In this document: piece by piece, positions 1 through 8,158 of the stretch
How positions within the stretch are numbered: position 1 is the first letter of the stretch
Layout of the letters: every line of letters begins with the position of its first letter
Assembly: GCA_963732335.1 (NCBI GenBank)
Contig: CAVSZO010000005.1
Coordinates: 62,001-126,000 of the forward strand
Origin: Desertimonas sp963732335
GTDB taxonomy: Bacteria > Actinomycetota > Acidimicrobiia > Acidimicrobiales > Ilumatobacteraceae
Length of the DNA: 64,000 bases
Direction: 5' to 3'
Position numbers and translations under genes: made by a program
Notes under the pieces: model-generated
The model's database searches: none
What the model saw: the letters and a program-made list of their open reading frames with translations, nothing else
Told to the model about the DNA's origin: nothing

Positions 1-766
1 ATCCGCCGAGCAGCACGCCAAATTGGATGCCGATGACGGTGAGGATGGGGACGCCGGCGTTGCGCAGAGCGTGGCGGAACACGATGTTGCGTTCCGCGAC
101 GCCCTTGGCGCGGAGGTAGCCGGCGAACGGCTGAGCGAGGGCGTCCTCGATCGTGCTCCGCGTGGTGCGGGCGATGTAGGCGGCCTCGCCGATCGCCAGC
201 GTCGCGACGGGGAGCACCATGTAGCGCAGGTTTCCGACGAAGTCCTCGGTGATCGGCACGTAGCCCGACGGCGGGAGCCAGCCCAGCGTGCCGGCGAACA
301 GCAGCACGAGCATGATGCCCAGCCAGAAGTCGGGAATGCTGATCCCGGCGATGACGAACGCCTCGGTCCCACCGCGCCAACCGGCGCCGCGGCTTGCCGC
401 CAGCACACCGAGCGGGACGCCCACGAGCGTCGCCAACGCCATCGCCAACACGGTGAGCTCGATCGTCACCGGCAGTGACGTGGCGAGCAGCGAGGAGAGC
501 TCGGCGCCGGAGACGTAGTCGTTGCCGAAGTCGCCGCGGATGAGGTCGGAGAGCCAGCTGGCGTACTGGGCGGGGAGCGGCTCGTCGAGACCGAGCTCGT
601 CGCGGATGGCCGCGACGTTCTCCGGCGTGGCGCGGAATCCCAACATCGTTCGCACCGGATCGCCGGGAACGAGACGGATCAGCAGGAACACGAACACACT
701 GAGCGTGAGCAGCACCGGGATCGTGACGAGCACCCGGCGGCCGACGAACAACAGCCGGCCACTCAT
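1..766 (-). CDS. DppB/OppB-type peptide ABC transporter permease (3' end outside window)
   Basis: Inner-membrane permease subunit of a dipeptide/oligopeptide (DppB, OppB, GsiC) ABC importer. The frame is open from ATG at 766 to the window edge, giving 255 residues. An N-terminal membrane helix (about residues 8-30) leads into the family signature LIRLVPGDPVRTMLG, followed by ELGLDEPLPAQYASWL and several hydrophobic segments. The EAA-like loop that contacts the ATPase is visible near the edge (FRHALRNAGVPILTVIG). The start codon overlaps the stop of the upstream regulator (ATGA), so it belongs to the same minus-strand operon as the FadR-type regulator and M20 peptidase. The rest of the transporter must lie left of the window. 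Confidence in the family is high; the substrate is inferred. Confidence 0.92.
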   Translation of the reverse strand, partial: MSGRLLFVGRRVLVTIPVLLTLSVFVFLLIRLVPGDPVRTMLGFRATPENVAAIRDELGLDEPLPAQYASWLSDLIRGDFGNDYVSGAELSSLLATSLPVTIELTVLAMALATLVGVPLGVLAASRGAGWRGGTEAFVIAGISIPDFWLGIMLVLLFAGTLGWLPPSGYVPITEDFVGNLRYMVLPVATLAIGEAAYIARTTRSTIEDALAQPFAGYLRAKGVAERNIVFRHALRNAGVPILTVIGIQFGVLLGG

Positions 767-1527
767 CTCGGCGGCGCTCCGTCGTCGACGGTGGCGTACA
801 CCTCGCGGAACATCGTCTCGGTGAGGCTGAAGTGCTCGGCGGCGAGACGTGCAGCGAGTTCGGCGTCGCCGGCGATCACGGCGTCGACGAGTGCCGGGTG
901 CTGCTCGAGGGCTCGCTCGCGGAGGGCCGGCGTGTAGGGCTCCGCCTGGAAGCCCAGCGAGACCTTGAGCCGGAGCTCGGCGGAGAGCTCGAGCAGGTAG
1001 GTGTTGTGCGTCGCCGCGGCAATCGCCCGGTGCAGCGACTCGTCGGCAGCTCGCGACGCTTCACGGGAGGAACCCGCCGAGCGGTAGGCGTCGAGCGCTT
1101 CCCTGATCGCCGCCACATCGTCAGGCGTCCGGCGCTGCGCGGCGGTCGAGGCGACGAGTCCCTCGACGAGCGTGCGGAAGTCGAACAACACCTCGAACTC
1201 GGGCCACGCCGGCAGCAACGTGCGCCGTACGGCGTCCTGGGCGGCGGACCAGTCGAACGGCAGCACGTAGGCACCACCGCTACGGCCGCGGAGGATCTCG
1301 ACCAGTCCGAGGCTGGCGAGCCGCTGTAGCGCCTCGCGGATCGTCGGCCGACCGGCGCCGAGCATCAGCGCCAGCTCGCGCTCGGCCGGAAGGCGCTGCC
1401 CCTCGACGAACTCGCCGAGGGCGATCGCCGTCACCAGTCGATCGGCGATCTGCTGGGCGGCGTTGCGGCGGTCGAGCGGGGCGATCCGCCCACCGAGCTC
1501 GGTCAGCGCCCGCGGCTCGTCGTTCAT
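763..1527 (-). CDS. FadR-subfamily GntR transcriptional regulator
   Basis: 254-residue regulator with an N-terminal winged helix-turn-helix (about residues 18-80; QRLPAERELALMLGAGRPTIREALQRLASLGLVE is split here by description only: it carries the GntR core LPAERELA and RPTIREAL) and an all-helical FCD effector domain (about residues 95-240, with the typical D, H and H metal/ligand positions around SLHRAIAAATHN and EQHPALVDAV). Start ATG 1527 overlaps the stop of the M20 peptidase, and its stop overlaps the permease start, so it is co-transcribed with a peptide hydrolase and peptide transporter. It probably controls this operon; an inverted repeat at 2800-2820 upstream of the first gene is a candidate operator. 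The ligand is unknown. Confidence 0.9.
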   Translation of the reverse strand: MNDEPRALTELGGRIAPLDRRNAAQQIADRLVTAIALGEFVEGQRLPAERELALMLGAGRPTIREALQRLASLGLVEILRGRSGGAYVLPFDWSAAQDAVRRTLLPAWPEFEVLFDFRTLVEGLVASTAAQRRTPDDVAAIREALDAYRSAGSSREASRAADESLHRAIAAATHNTYLLELSAELRLKVSLGFQAEPYTPALRERALEQHPALVDAVIAGDAELAARLAAEHFSLTETMFREVYATVDDGAPPR

Positions 1528-2797
1528 CGTTCCGATGGCTCGTAGTAGTGGGCGAGGAAACGGATCAGCGTCCTCGCCCCGTCGACGATCGATTGCAATT
1601 CGACACGCTCGTCGATGCCGTGGATGTCGACGGCGCGAGGGCCGTAGCACACGGCGGGGATGGCGTACTCGTTGAGGTAGTAGCGGGCGTCGGTCGTCGA
1701 CCCGAGGCCGTACGGTGCTGCCGCCTTGCCGTGCGTTTCCAGGTGGGCGGCGGCGATCGCCTCGCACGAGCGGGTGCTCTGCATCGATCGCGTAGCCGGC
1801 GGCTCGAAAGCCGTTCGTGCGCACGGTCGGGGGGCGCGCAGTCAGCGCCACGGACGTCGAGGCGATCTCGGCGATCGCCGTGTTGAACGCACTCGACCGC
1901 GTCGTCGATCGTCCACGCTCGCGGGAAGCCGAAGCGGACACCCAGCGTCGCCGAGGACGGCACACTCGATTGCCAGTCACCGGCGCGGACCTCGCCGATG
2001 TTGAGGTTGTACGGCTGGCTCACACCGACAACGGCGTGGTCGTCGACGTCGGCGTTGATCCGGCGCTCGAGGTCCTTCAGCCCGGCGACGAGTTCCAGGG
2101 CGGCGTCGAGTGCGCTGGCCGAGCGGTCGGCAGCGTAGGCGTGGCCGGCGCTGCCGCGCACGACGATCTCGAACCACAGCACGCCGACGCCCGCGACGAG
2201 TACGTCGAGGTCGGTGGGTTCGAGCAGAACGACAGCGTCGGCGAGGTGGCCGGCACGACAGGCGGCGAGTGTGCCGTTGCCGGTGCACTCCTCCTCGATC
2301 ACGGCGAGCAGCGCGAGGTCTCCGCGGATCAGCCCGGGGTCGACCTGCTGCACTGCGTTCAGCGCCAACCAGCCCATGGCGAAACCGGCTTTCATGTCGC
2401 CGCTCCCGCGGCCGAACAGCCAGCCGTCGCGCCGCACCGGTTCGAACGGAGGGGACGTCCACTGGGTGAGGTCTCCGGGTGGCACCACGTCGATGTGCCC
2501 GTTGAAGAGCAGCGACGGTCCGCCGCGCCGGGGGAGGCTGGCGATCACGTCGTATCGGCCGTCGTACGGCACCTGCGGTATCCCGGCAGCGGGGTCGGCC
2601 CCGATGTCAGCGGGGACGTCGACGCGATCGATCTCGAAGCCGCAGGCCGCGAATTGGCTCGCCAACATGTCGAGCGCCGCTTGCTCGCGGCCGATCGTGG
2701 AGTCGACGCGCACGAGGTCCTCGAGGAACCGGAACGCCTCCTCGGCGTGCGAGTCGATCAGCGCGTCGAAGCGGTCGAAGTCGAGGACGCCGTCCAT
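1524..2797 (-). CDS. M20 family metallopeptidase (ArgE/DapE/CPG2-like), two frameshifts
   Basis: Zinc-dependent amidohydrolase/peptidase. Visible motifs are the metal-binding LLFNGHIDVVPPGD, the GRGSGDMKAGFAM loop, and EEECTGNGTLAA with the catalytic Glu pair; the C-terminal part ends YGPRAVDIHGIDERVE with the last metal His. The reading frame changes near 1890 and again near 1780, and the three pieces together give one full-length protein of about 424 residues, so the breaks are probably sequencing indels. Start ATG 2797 is chosen because upstream in-frame codons run into the promoter. First gene of a three-gene operon with the FadR regulator and DppB-type permease; likely acts on imported peptides or acylated amino acids. 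Confidence 0.85.
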
Positions 2798-2799
2798 GA

Positions 2800-2820
2800 A
2801 TGGTCTGGCCTTTTTACCAT
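2800..2820. promoter_or_regulatory. Candidate FadR/GntR operator upstream of the M20 peptidase
   Basis: Inverted repeat ATGGT-N11-ACCAT lies immediately upstream of the M20 peptidase start at 2797. TGGT/ACCA half-sites are common for FadR-type regulators, one of which is encoded in this operon. The 5-bp arms are short, so this is a suggestion only. Confidence 0.3.
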
Positions 2821-2909
2821 AGATTTCCGACCGGGAGCGAACCCGGAGTGGCCGCATGGACGAACGGCAGACAACAGGAGATCGGGTAGCACCATGGTAG
2901 CGGCGAGGC

Positions 2910-2925
2910 TCCTACCCGGGTAGGA
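2910..2925. promoter_or_regulatory. Perfect 16-bp palindrome, likely antitoxin operator
   Basis: TCCTACCCGGGTAGGA reads identically on both strands and ends 7 nt before the GTG start (2933) of the ribbon-helix-helix antitoxin. RHH antitoxins of type II systems bind short palindromes at their own promoter, so autoregulation of the toxin-antitoxin pair is likely. A smaller palindrome ACCATGGT lies at 2891-2898. Confidence 0.5.
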
Positions 2926-2932
2926 TCGCAAC

Positions 2933-3160
2933 GTGAAGTTGAGCGTAAGCATTCCGGACGACGACATCGAGTTCATCGACCGCTACGTCAACGAACACGG
3001 GCTCGAGTCACGTTCTGGGGTTATCCAGCGCGCCGTGTCGCTCCTCCGTGCGAACGAACTCGGCGACTTCTACGCGGCGGCATGGCAGGAGTGGACAGAT
3101 GCCGGCGAGGACGCGTGGGATGCGACTGTCGCTGACGGGCTCGGCAGCGACCGACGTTGA
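2933..3160 (+). CDS. Ribbon-helix-helix antitoxin of a MazF-type toxin-antitoxin pair
   Basis: 75-residue protein. The N-terminus MKLSVSIPDDDIEFIDRYV followed by a SRSGVIQRAVSLL helix is the RHH/CopG-ParD DNA-binding fold (about residues 1-42); the acidic C-terminal tail (EWTDAGEDAWDATVAD) is typical of the disordered toxin-binding segment. GTG start; its stop overlaps the toxin start by one base (TGATG), showing translational coupling. The 16-bp palindrome just upstream is the probable autoregulatory site. Confidence 0.85.
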   Translation: MKLSVSIPDDDIEFIDRYVNEHGLESRSGVIQRAVSLLRANELGDFYAAAWQEWTDAGEDAWDATVADGLGSDRR

Positions 3161-3507
3161 TGCGCCGCGGCGACGTTGTTTGGGTCGATCTCGACCCGGT
3201 GCGCGGCACGGAGTCCAACAAGCGTCGACCCGCCGTGATCGTGAGCAACGAGGGGGCGAATGCGACGGCGATGCGTCTCGGGCGCGGTGTGGTCACGGTT
3301 GTCCCGCTGACAACCAACGTCGCCCGGGTGTACCCGTTCCAGGTTCTGCTGGCGGCCGAGCGGTGTGGCCTCCCACATGAGTCGAAAGCACAAGCCGAAC
3401 AGATCCGCTCCGTGTCGGTTGAACGAATTGGCGAGGTCATCGGCAGATTGCCGCCCGACCTCATCGAGGAAGTCGACGAGGCGATCCGGCTCCACCTCGC
3501 ACTCTGA
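3160..3507 (+). CDS. mazF: MazF/PemK-family endoribonuclease toxin
   Basis: 115-residue toxin of the MazF/PemK family, which cleaves mRNA at short sequence motifs. The N-terminal RRGDVVWVDLDPVRGTE, KRRPAVIVSNE and VVPLTTNV strands form the SH3-like barrel, with the conserved Arg of KRRP and the Thr of PLTT at the active-site positions. ATG 3160 is chosen over an in-frame TTG at 3157 because it overlaps the antitoxin stop. Pairs with the RHH antitoxin and is convergent with the RES toxin gene. Confidence 0.9.
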   Translation: MRRGDVVWVDLDPVRGTESNKRRPAVIVSNEGANATAMRLGRGVVTVVPLTTNVARVYPFQVLLAAERCGLPHESKAQAEQIRSVSVERIGEVIGRLPPDLIEEVDEAIRLHLAL

Positions 3508-3550
3508 GACCCAGCGGACGCCTGACGCGGCAGCTCACACAGCTCGACCG

Positions 3551-4141
3551 TCAACGCAACACGGTCAGGACGGCCGAAGTCGGTGGCGGCAGCACGCGCA
3601 CCCCGGTCGCTTCGACTGCGTCGGCGGTGAGGGCCGTCCGTTTGCCGTCGTCGCCGTGGCGTTCCCCCGCTTTGCCGAACAACGCAACGCCAGACGGGCG
3701 GGCGCGTTGATCGTGGCGGAGCTGATAGCGGATGCCGTCGAACCCGTGCGCCCGGAACGCCGCCGCCCACCTGCGGGGCAGCTCGTAGGGGACGACCGTC
3801 GCCAGCTCCGCGGTCACGCCGTAGCGACCGGCCGCCAGGCGGGTCGTCGCGGCGAGCCGCGCGTGGGGGCTGGGTGGAGCCACCTCGCGCAGCTCGCGAT
3901 CTCGCACCCACTGCGTGGACACCGGTCCGAGCCGGGTGGCCTCGCGAATCGCTGCATACGCGTCGCTGGCGAGGTAACACGTCCCTTCCGGCGCGACGAG
4001 ATCGAACCGACCGGAGCCGTCGGCGGAGAACCACCACGTTCCTCGCGACGCTCGACAGACCCGTACGAGTCGCCGCGGTGGCGCGGCATGGGGAAAGCCG
4101 GTGAGATCGCCCGGTTCGCCGAGGGTCAGCTTCGGGCTCAC
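3551..4141 (-). CDS. RES-domain toxin (NAD+-degrading family)
   Basis: 196-residue protein of the RES family. Known members of RES/Xre modules degrade NAD+ and arrest growth. Visible are the family's RVCRASRG start with its conserved Arg, a glycine-rich GSGRFDL turn, YLASDAYAAIREATR carrying the conserved Glu, and the C-terminal half with DGIRYQLRHDQ. ATG 4141 overlaps the antitoxin stop (ATGA), so the two are co-translated. The gene is intact and convergent with mazF. Assignment rests on motif order and on the cognate antitoxin next to it. Confidence 0.8.
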   Translation of the reverse strand: MSPKLTLGEPGDLTGFPHAAPPRRLVRVCRASRGTWWFSADGSGRFDLVAPEGTCYLASDAYAAIREATRLGPVSTQWVRDRELREVAPPSPHARLAATTRLAAGRYGVTAELATVVPYELPRRWAAAFRAHGFDGIRYQLRHDQRARPSGVALFGKAGERHGDDGKRTALTADAVEATGVRVLPPPTSAVLTVLR

Positions 4142-4677
4142 GCCGCCAGAGCACGAGCGGCGCCACGGGCGGCAGCCCGGACTCTCGCGACGTCACCGCT
4201 GGCGAGGACGTCGAGAGGTGGCTCGCCGAGCTCAGGATCGGTGGTGCGTAGCCAGGCGGCCAGCGTCCATCCATCCACGGCCTGTTCCGGGAACATCGAG
4301 ATGACCTCGGCCAGACCCGGCACGAGTCGATCGCCATCGAACTGCCACAGCGGATAGAGGTGCTCACCGTCGGCGGTGACGGTGCGCAGGAGACGGCGTC
4401 GGGCGGCCTTGGCCGCCACCGCTTGGCGACTGATGCCGAGCCGCGCCTGGACCCCGTCGCTGCGCAGGAATGGTCCGACCAACTCGTCCCAGGGTGACGC
4501 CACCGGCGCGCTGGCCTGCACCGCCCGAACCGCGAACGACCGGGGGTCACCGAGCACCGAGCGCGCTCGATGCCCATTGACCTCGTGGTCGGCAACCACT
4601 CGTGCGAGCGCGAGCTCGAACTCCCGGGTCGCCTCGGCGACGAATTCGCGGTCATCGCTGCGCAACGGCACACTCAT
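4138..4677 (-). CDS. ParS/MbcA-like (DUF2384) antitoxin of the RES toxin
   Basis: 179-residue antitoxin. The central RLGISRQAVAAKAARRRLL is a helix-turn-helix, and the C-terminal DGWTLAAWLRTTDPELGEP with PLDVLASGDVARVRAAAR is the ParS/MbcA toxin-binding region seen in RES-associated antitoxins (pattern W..L..P...L.G..PL..L..GD...V). First gene of the two-gene operon. Four copies of GTCAACA lie just upstream and are the likely autoregulatory operator. Confidence 0.8.
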   Translation of the reverse strand: MSVPLRSDDREFVAEATREFELALARVVADHEVNGHRARSVLGDPRSFAVRAVQASAPVASPWDELVGPFLRSDGVQARLGISRQAVAAKAARRRLLRTVTADGEHLYPLWQFDGDRLVPGLAEVISMFPEQAVDGWTLAAWLRTTDPELGEPPLDVLASGDVARVRAAARGAARALAA

Positions 4678-4694
4678 CTCGGTCCACCTTTCGC

Positions 4695-4738
4695 GTCAAC
4701 ACTGTCAACAGTCTAGCTGCTTGTCAACAGCGTCAACA
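4695..4738. promoter_or_regulatory. Four GTCAACA repeats, operator of the RES/antitoxin operon
   Basis: GTCAACA occurs at 4695-4701, 4704-4710, 4723-4729 and 4732-4738: two pairs with 9-bp spacing inside a pair and 19 bp between pairs. On the coding (minus) strand each reads TGTTGAC, so the copies also contain TTGAC like a -35 hexamer. Position directly upstream of the antitoxin start (4677) suggests cooperative binding by the antitoxin over the promoter. Confidence 0.6.
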
Positions 4739-4760
4739 CCCATGCGGTCGGCAGAATGCG

Positions 4761-6145
4761 TCAAGTGTCGAAGCCGACGCCGATGCGGTCGAGTACGCGC
4801 AGCCACGAGCCGCGGCGGCCGGTGGCGTCTTCGCGAACAAGGGCGCGCTTGGTGAGCTGGATCACCGCCCAGCGCAGCGGCTCGGGCGGAAAGGGGATCG
4901 GTTGCCGGCGCACAAGGGCGAGTCCCGTGCGCTCGGTCTGGCGGCCGAGCAGGAGGTCGAGGGCCGCGAGGGCGCCGAAGCGGCTGGCACCGACGCCGAG
5001 GCCGGTGAAGCCGACCGCCCAGCCGACGCGGCCACCGGCGGCCGTGTGCATCGTCGGCGTGAAGCGGCTGGTCGAGTCGATGGCTCCGCCCCACGCGTGA
5101 CTCACCCCCACGCCGTCGAGGGCCGGGAAGGTCTCGACGAGGTGGCGGTACAGCGTGGCGTGGACGGCGCCGTCGCGCTCGTGGCGCTCTTCGACCCGCC
5201 CGCCGAAGTGGTACGTCGCCTCCCACCCACCGAACAGGATCCGCCCGTCGGTCGGCCGGTAGTAGTGGAACTGGTTGCCGGCGTCGGTGATCCCGACTCG
5301 CTGGTGCCAGCCGATCTCCTGCCACTGCGCGTCGGACAGCGGCTCGGTGACGATCACGTGGTCGTACACCGGGGCGACGTACGAGCGCAGGCGACGCAGC
5401 AGCGGCGGCGAGGCGTTGGTGCACAACAGCACCTTGCGGGCGCGTACCTCAGCGCCGTTGGCGAACGCCGCGTGCACACTCGGGCCGCGACGATGCAGTC
5501 TCGATACGTGCGAATGCTCGGCGATCCGTGTCCCGGCCGATTCGGCGAGCTCGGCGACACGCCACACCAGGCGGGCCGGGTCGCACATCCCGTTCGCCGA
5601 ACGCAAGTGGTAGCCGGCGAGGTACGAATCGGATCCGAGCCGATCGCGGATCTCGCTGGCGGTCGTAGGAGACGACGTCCTCGCCATACGTCGCGCAGCA
5701 ACTCGACAGCGCGGGCGATCGCCCCGACGTGATGGTGCCGAGTGGCGACGGTGAACTTGCCGACCGGCTCGATCACGTCCGCGGCGCCGACGAGGCGGAG
5801 CGTGTCGTCCCACAGCGCCCGCTGAATCCGCAGGATCGTCGCCATCTCGTCCGGCCAGCGGGCATGGCCGTTGGGGATGCCGTGCGTGATCGAGGCGTTG
5901 ATGAAACCGCCGCACCGTCCCGACGCGCCGGAGGCGATCGCCCCGCTGTCGACGACGAGCACGTCGTGGCCGTCGCGTCCGGCCTCGAACGCCGCCCACA
6001 GGCCGGTCAGACCGCCGCCGACAACGAGCACCTCGACGTCGGTGACGCCCTCGACCGGCGGGCGCGGCGGCGGCGCCGGCACGTCGGAACGGTCGAGCCA
6101 GTACGGCTGCGGGCTGGCCGCGGCGATCACCGATGGGGTCGTCAC
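4761..6145 (-). CDS. FAD-dependent oxidoreductase, PuuB/DAO family, one frameshift
   Basis: Flavoprotein of the glycine/D-amino-acid oxidase family, closest in style to gamma-glutamylputrescine oxidoreductase. The N-terminus carries the Rossmann motif VEVLVVGGGLTGLWAAFEAG and the ASGRCGGF signature. The C-terminal half has RVGITDAGNQFHYYRPT, ILFGGWEATYHFGG and GWAVGFTGLGVG, the family's FAD-contact loops. The frame shifts near 5670; both halves together give about 461 residues. GTG 6145 lies 17 nt after the glycosyltransferase stop. Adjacent polyamine transporter and aminobutyraldehyde-type dehydrogenase suggest the substrate is putrescine or a derivative; that is inference. Confidence 0.82.
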
Positions 6146-6162
6146 GAGTCCGGCCGTTGCGA

Positions 6163-7471
6163 TCAGCCGGCGACGCGCTCGATGCGATCAGCCGCCAGCA
6201 CGACTCCGTTGCGGGCGCGAACGGCGTTGCCGATGTCGGCCAGCCGGGAACGCAGCGCCGTGTCGGCGAGCAGGCGGTCGACGGCGCCGGTCAGCTCGTC
6301 GTCGTCGAACTCGTACGTCGGCAGGCGGATGCCGGCGCCGAGCTCGTCGACGCGCTGGGCGTTGTCGTACTGGTCCCAGAACAGCGGCAGGACGACCATC
6401 GGCTTGCCGAAGTGGATGCTCTCCGTCGTCGTGTTGTTGCCGCCGTGGCTGATGACGACGTCGACGTGGGGCAGCACCGAGGTCTGCGGCACCTGCGCCT
6501 CGCCCCACATGTTCGCCGGCAGCTCGAGCTGGTCGGCGAGCGGCCCCTTGCTGACGATGTAGCGGTGCCGGGATTCGTCCGAGCACGTCGACGAGGCGGC
6601 GCATCAGCTCGATGTCGGCGGAGCCGAGCGAGCCGAGCGACAGATACACGAGCGCGCTGTCTGCGTCGTCGGCCGGCACTGGATCTGCGCCGGGATCTCG
6701 AACTCGGCGTCGGTCGTGCGCACCGACGAGTCGAGGCGTTGCCAGGTCGCGTCGAGCGGGCGGCGGGCGGCGTAGTCGAGCGGTTCCGGGTAGAGGTACA
6801 GGTTGAGCTGCTCGCTGGCGTGGATGAAGTCGAGGTCGGGCAGCGGCGGGGCGCCGCAGCTGCGTACCCAGTCGTCGAACTCCGTCCACATCGGCCGGTG
6901 CGTGCGGTCGTACTCGGCGCGGAACTCGTCCCACCCGCTGCCGGTCGTCGCTGGGGTAGCCGCTGAACACCGGCGGGACGTCGGCGCCGCGTACCTCCAG
7001 CGGGTTGCACGACATGATCCGCACGAACGGCACGCCGGCGGTGAGCAGGGCGGGGAAGCAACAGACGTTGTCCTCGACCACGACGTCGGGACGGTTGCGC
7101 TCGATGATCTCGCCGAGTTGGTCGTGGCTGTACCGGGCGCCGTCGATCAGCGCCTGCCAGGTCGGGCGGATGAACGAGTCGAGCTGCTCGATCGTCGGCT
7201 TGCGGAACTCCGGTGCCGTCTCGCGGATGTAGTCGGTCCAGAACTGCCCGGCGTCCTGCTCGGCATCGTCGGACCCGGCGGTCTCGGGTGGCGCCGAGAG
7301 ATCGACGAGGTCCTCGACGAAGCCGAACGGCTCCAGCCGCCCGGCCCACGACGCCTCGGCCGCGAACACCACGCGGTGGCCCGTTTGCTGAAGCACGTGG
7401 CCGATGCCGATGCAGTTGTTCGTCGGCCCGTAGGCGCTCTCGGGCATGAACAGGAACGTCTTGGCGGTCAA
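6163..7471 (-). CDS. UGT/MGT-type family 1 glycosyltransferase, three frameshifts
   Basis: GT-B fold glycosyltransferase of the macrolide/UDP-glucosyl type. The N-terminus has the acceptor-side GIGHVLQQTGHRVVFAAE, the middle has ALVYLSLGSLGSADIELM, and the C-terminus has the nucleotide-sugar binding region with VVISHGGNNTTTESIHFGKP and LPLFWDQYDNAQRV. Frames change near 6945, 6685 and 6575. TTG 7471 is taken as start: it is preceded by GGAGGGAG and overlaps the stop of the Lrp-type regulator (TTGA). It sits between the regulator and the FAD oxidoreductase in one operon. Its acceptor is unknown; glycosyltransferases are not a normal part of polyamine catabolism. Confidence 0.82.
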
Positions 7472-8094
7472 CCTCGTCTCCCTCCCGCCCGCGTGGCGCG
7501 GGCGCGCTTGCCGCCCGACCTTCGATCCGCCGGCGCCGCGGCCGGCACCACACGATCGGCCACCGGGACGCCGGACTCGCCGGCACCCCAGCCGTACGCC
7601 ATCTTGTGGATCTCGAGGATGAGGAACGACTCCGTCGACTGCACGCCGGCGACCGATTGCAGCGAGCCGACAAGGACCTCCTGGAAGTGCGCCGAGTCGC
7701 GGCAGACCAGCTCGACGAACACGTCGTAGCGGCCGGCGACCGCCGCCACGTAGCTCGTCTCGGGCAGCGTCGCCACCGCCTTGCAGACCTCGCCGAGCAT
7801 GCCCGGCGTCACCCTCAAGCCGACGAGTGCCATCAGGTCGAAGCCGAGCTTGAGCGGGTCGGCGATGCCGACCACCTGGAGGATTCCGGCCCGCTCCATC
7901 CGCTGGGCGCGGTAGCGGACCACCGATTCGGCGATGCCGAGCTCGTCGGCGATCGACGAGAAGGCGCGGCGACCGTCGGCTTGCAGGGCGGCGACGACCT
8001 GCCGGTCGATGTGGTCCAGCGACGCCAGCGCGGTCTCGGCATCATGCCGATTTCGCAAAACTACACCTTCGCTACTTGCGGAATTCGTCACCAT
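7468..8094 (-). CDS. Lrp/AsnC-family transcriptional regulator
   Basis: About 208 residues. The N-terminal helix-turn-helix (LDHIDRQVVAALQADGRRAF and IADELGIAESVVRYRAQRME, about residues 25-70) is followed by a RAM/Lrp ligand-binding domain (VGLRVTPGMLGEV, SYVAAVAGRYDVFVELVCRD). ATG 8094 is used; an upstream in-frame start and a downstream GTG are possible, and the HTH begins unusually late. Divergent from the polyamine-binding protein, so it probably regulates both arms of the locus. The basic C-terminal tail (GGKRARATRAGGRRG) extends beyond the usual family end. Confidence 0.88.
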   Translation of the reverse strand: MVTNSASSEGVVLRNRHDAETALASLDHIDRQVVAALQADGRRAFSSIADELGIAESVVRYRAQRMERAGILQVVGIADPLKLGFDLMALVGLRVTPGMLGEVCKAVATLPETSYVAAVAGRYDVFVELVCRDSAHFQEVLVGSLQSVAGVQSTESFLILEIHKMAYGWGAGESGVPVADRVVPAAAPADRRSGGKRARATRAGGRRG

Positions 8095-8103
8095 GACTAC
8101 GAT
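8051..8103. promoter_or_regulatory. Divergent promoter/operator region of the polyamine locus
   Basis: An imperfect inverted repeat TTTCGCAA (8051-8058) and TTGCGGAA (8076-8083) has its half-sites about 25 bp apart, suiting an Lrp-type dimer. On the plus strand TTGCGG (8076-8081) and TACGAT (8098-8103) with a 16-bp spacer resemble a -35/-10 pair for the binding-protein gene. The repeat overlaps the first codons of the regulator if its start is 8094, which argues for a start further in. Confidence 0.35.
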
Positions 8104-8158
8104 GCGTAGCGCGTCGAGCAATCGAGGTCAAGGGGCTCGACGACGAACGGAGGGGAAA

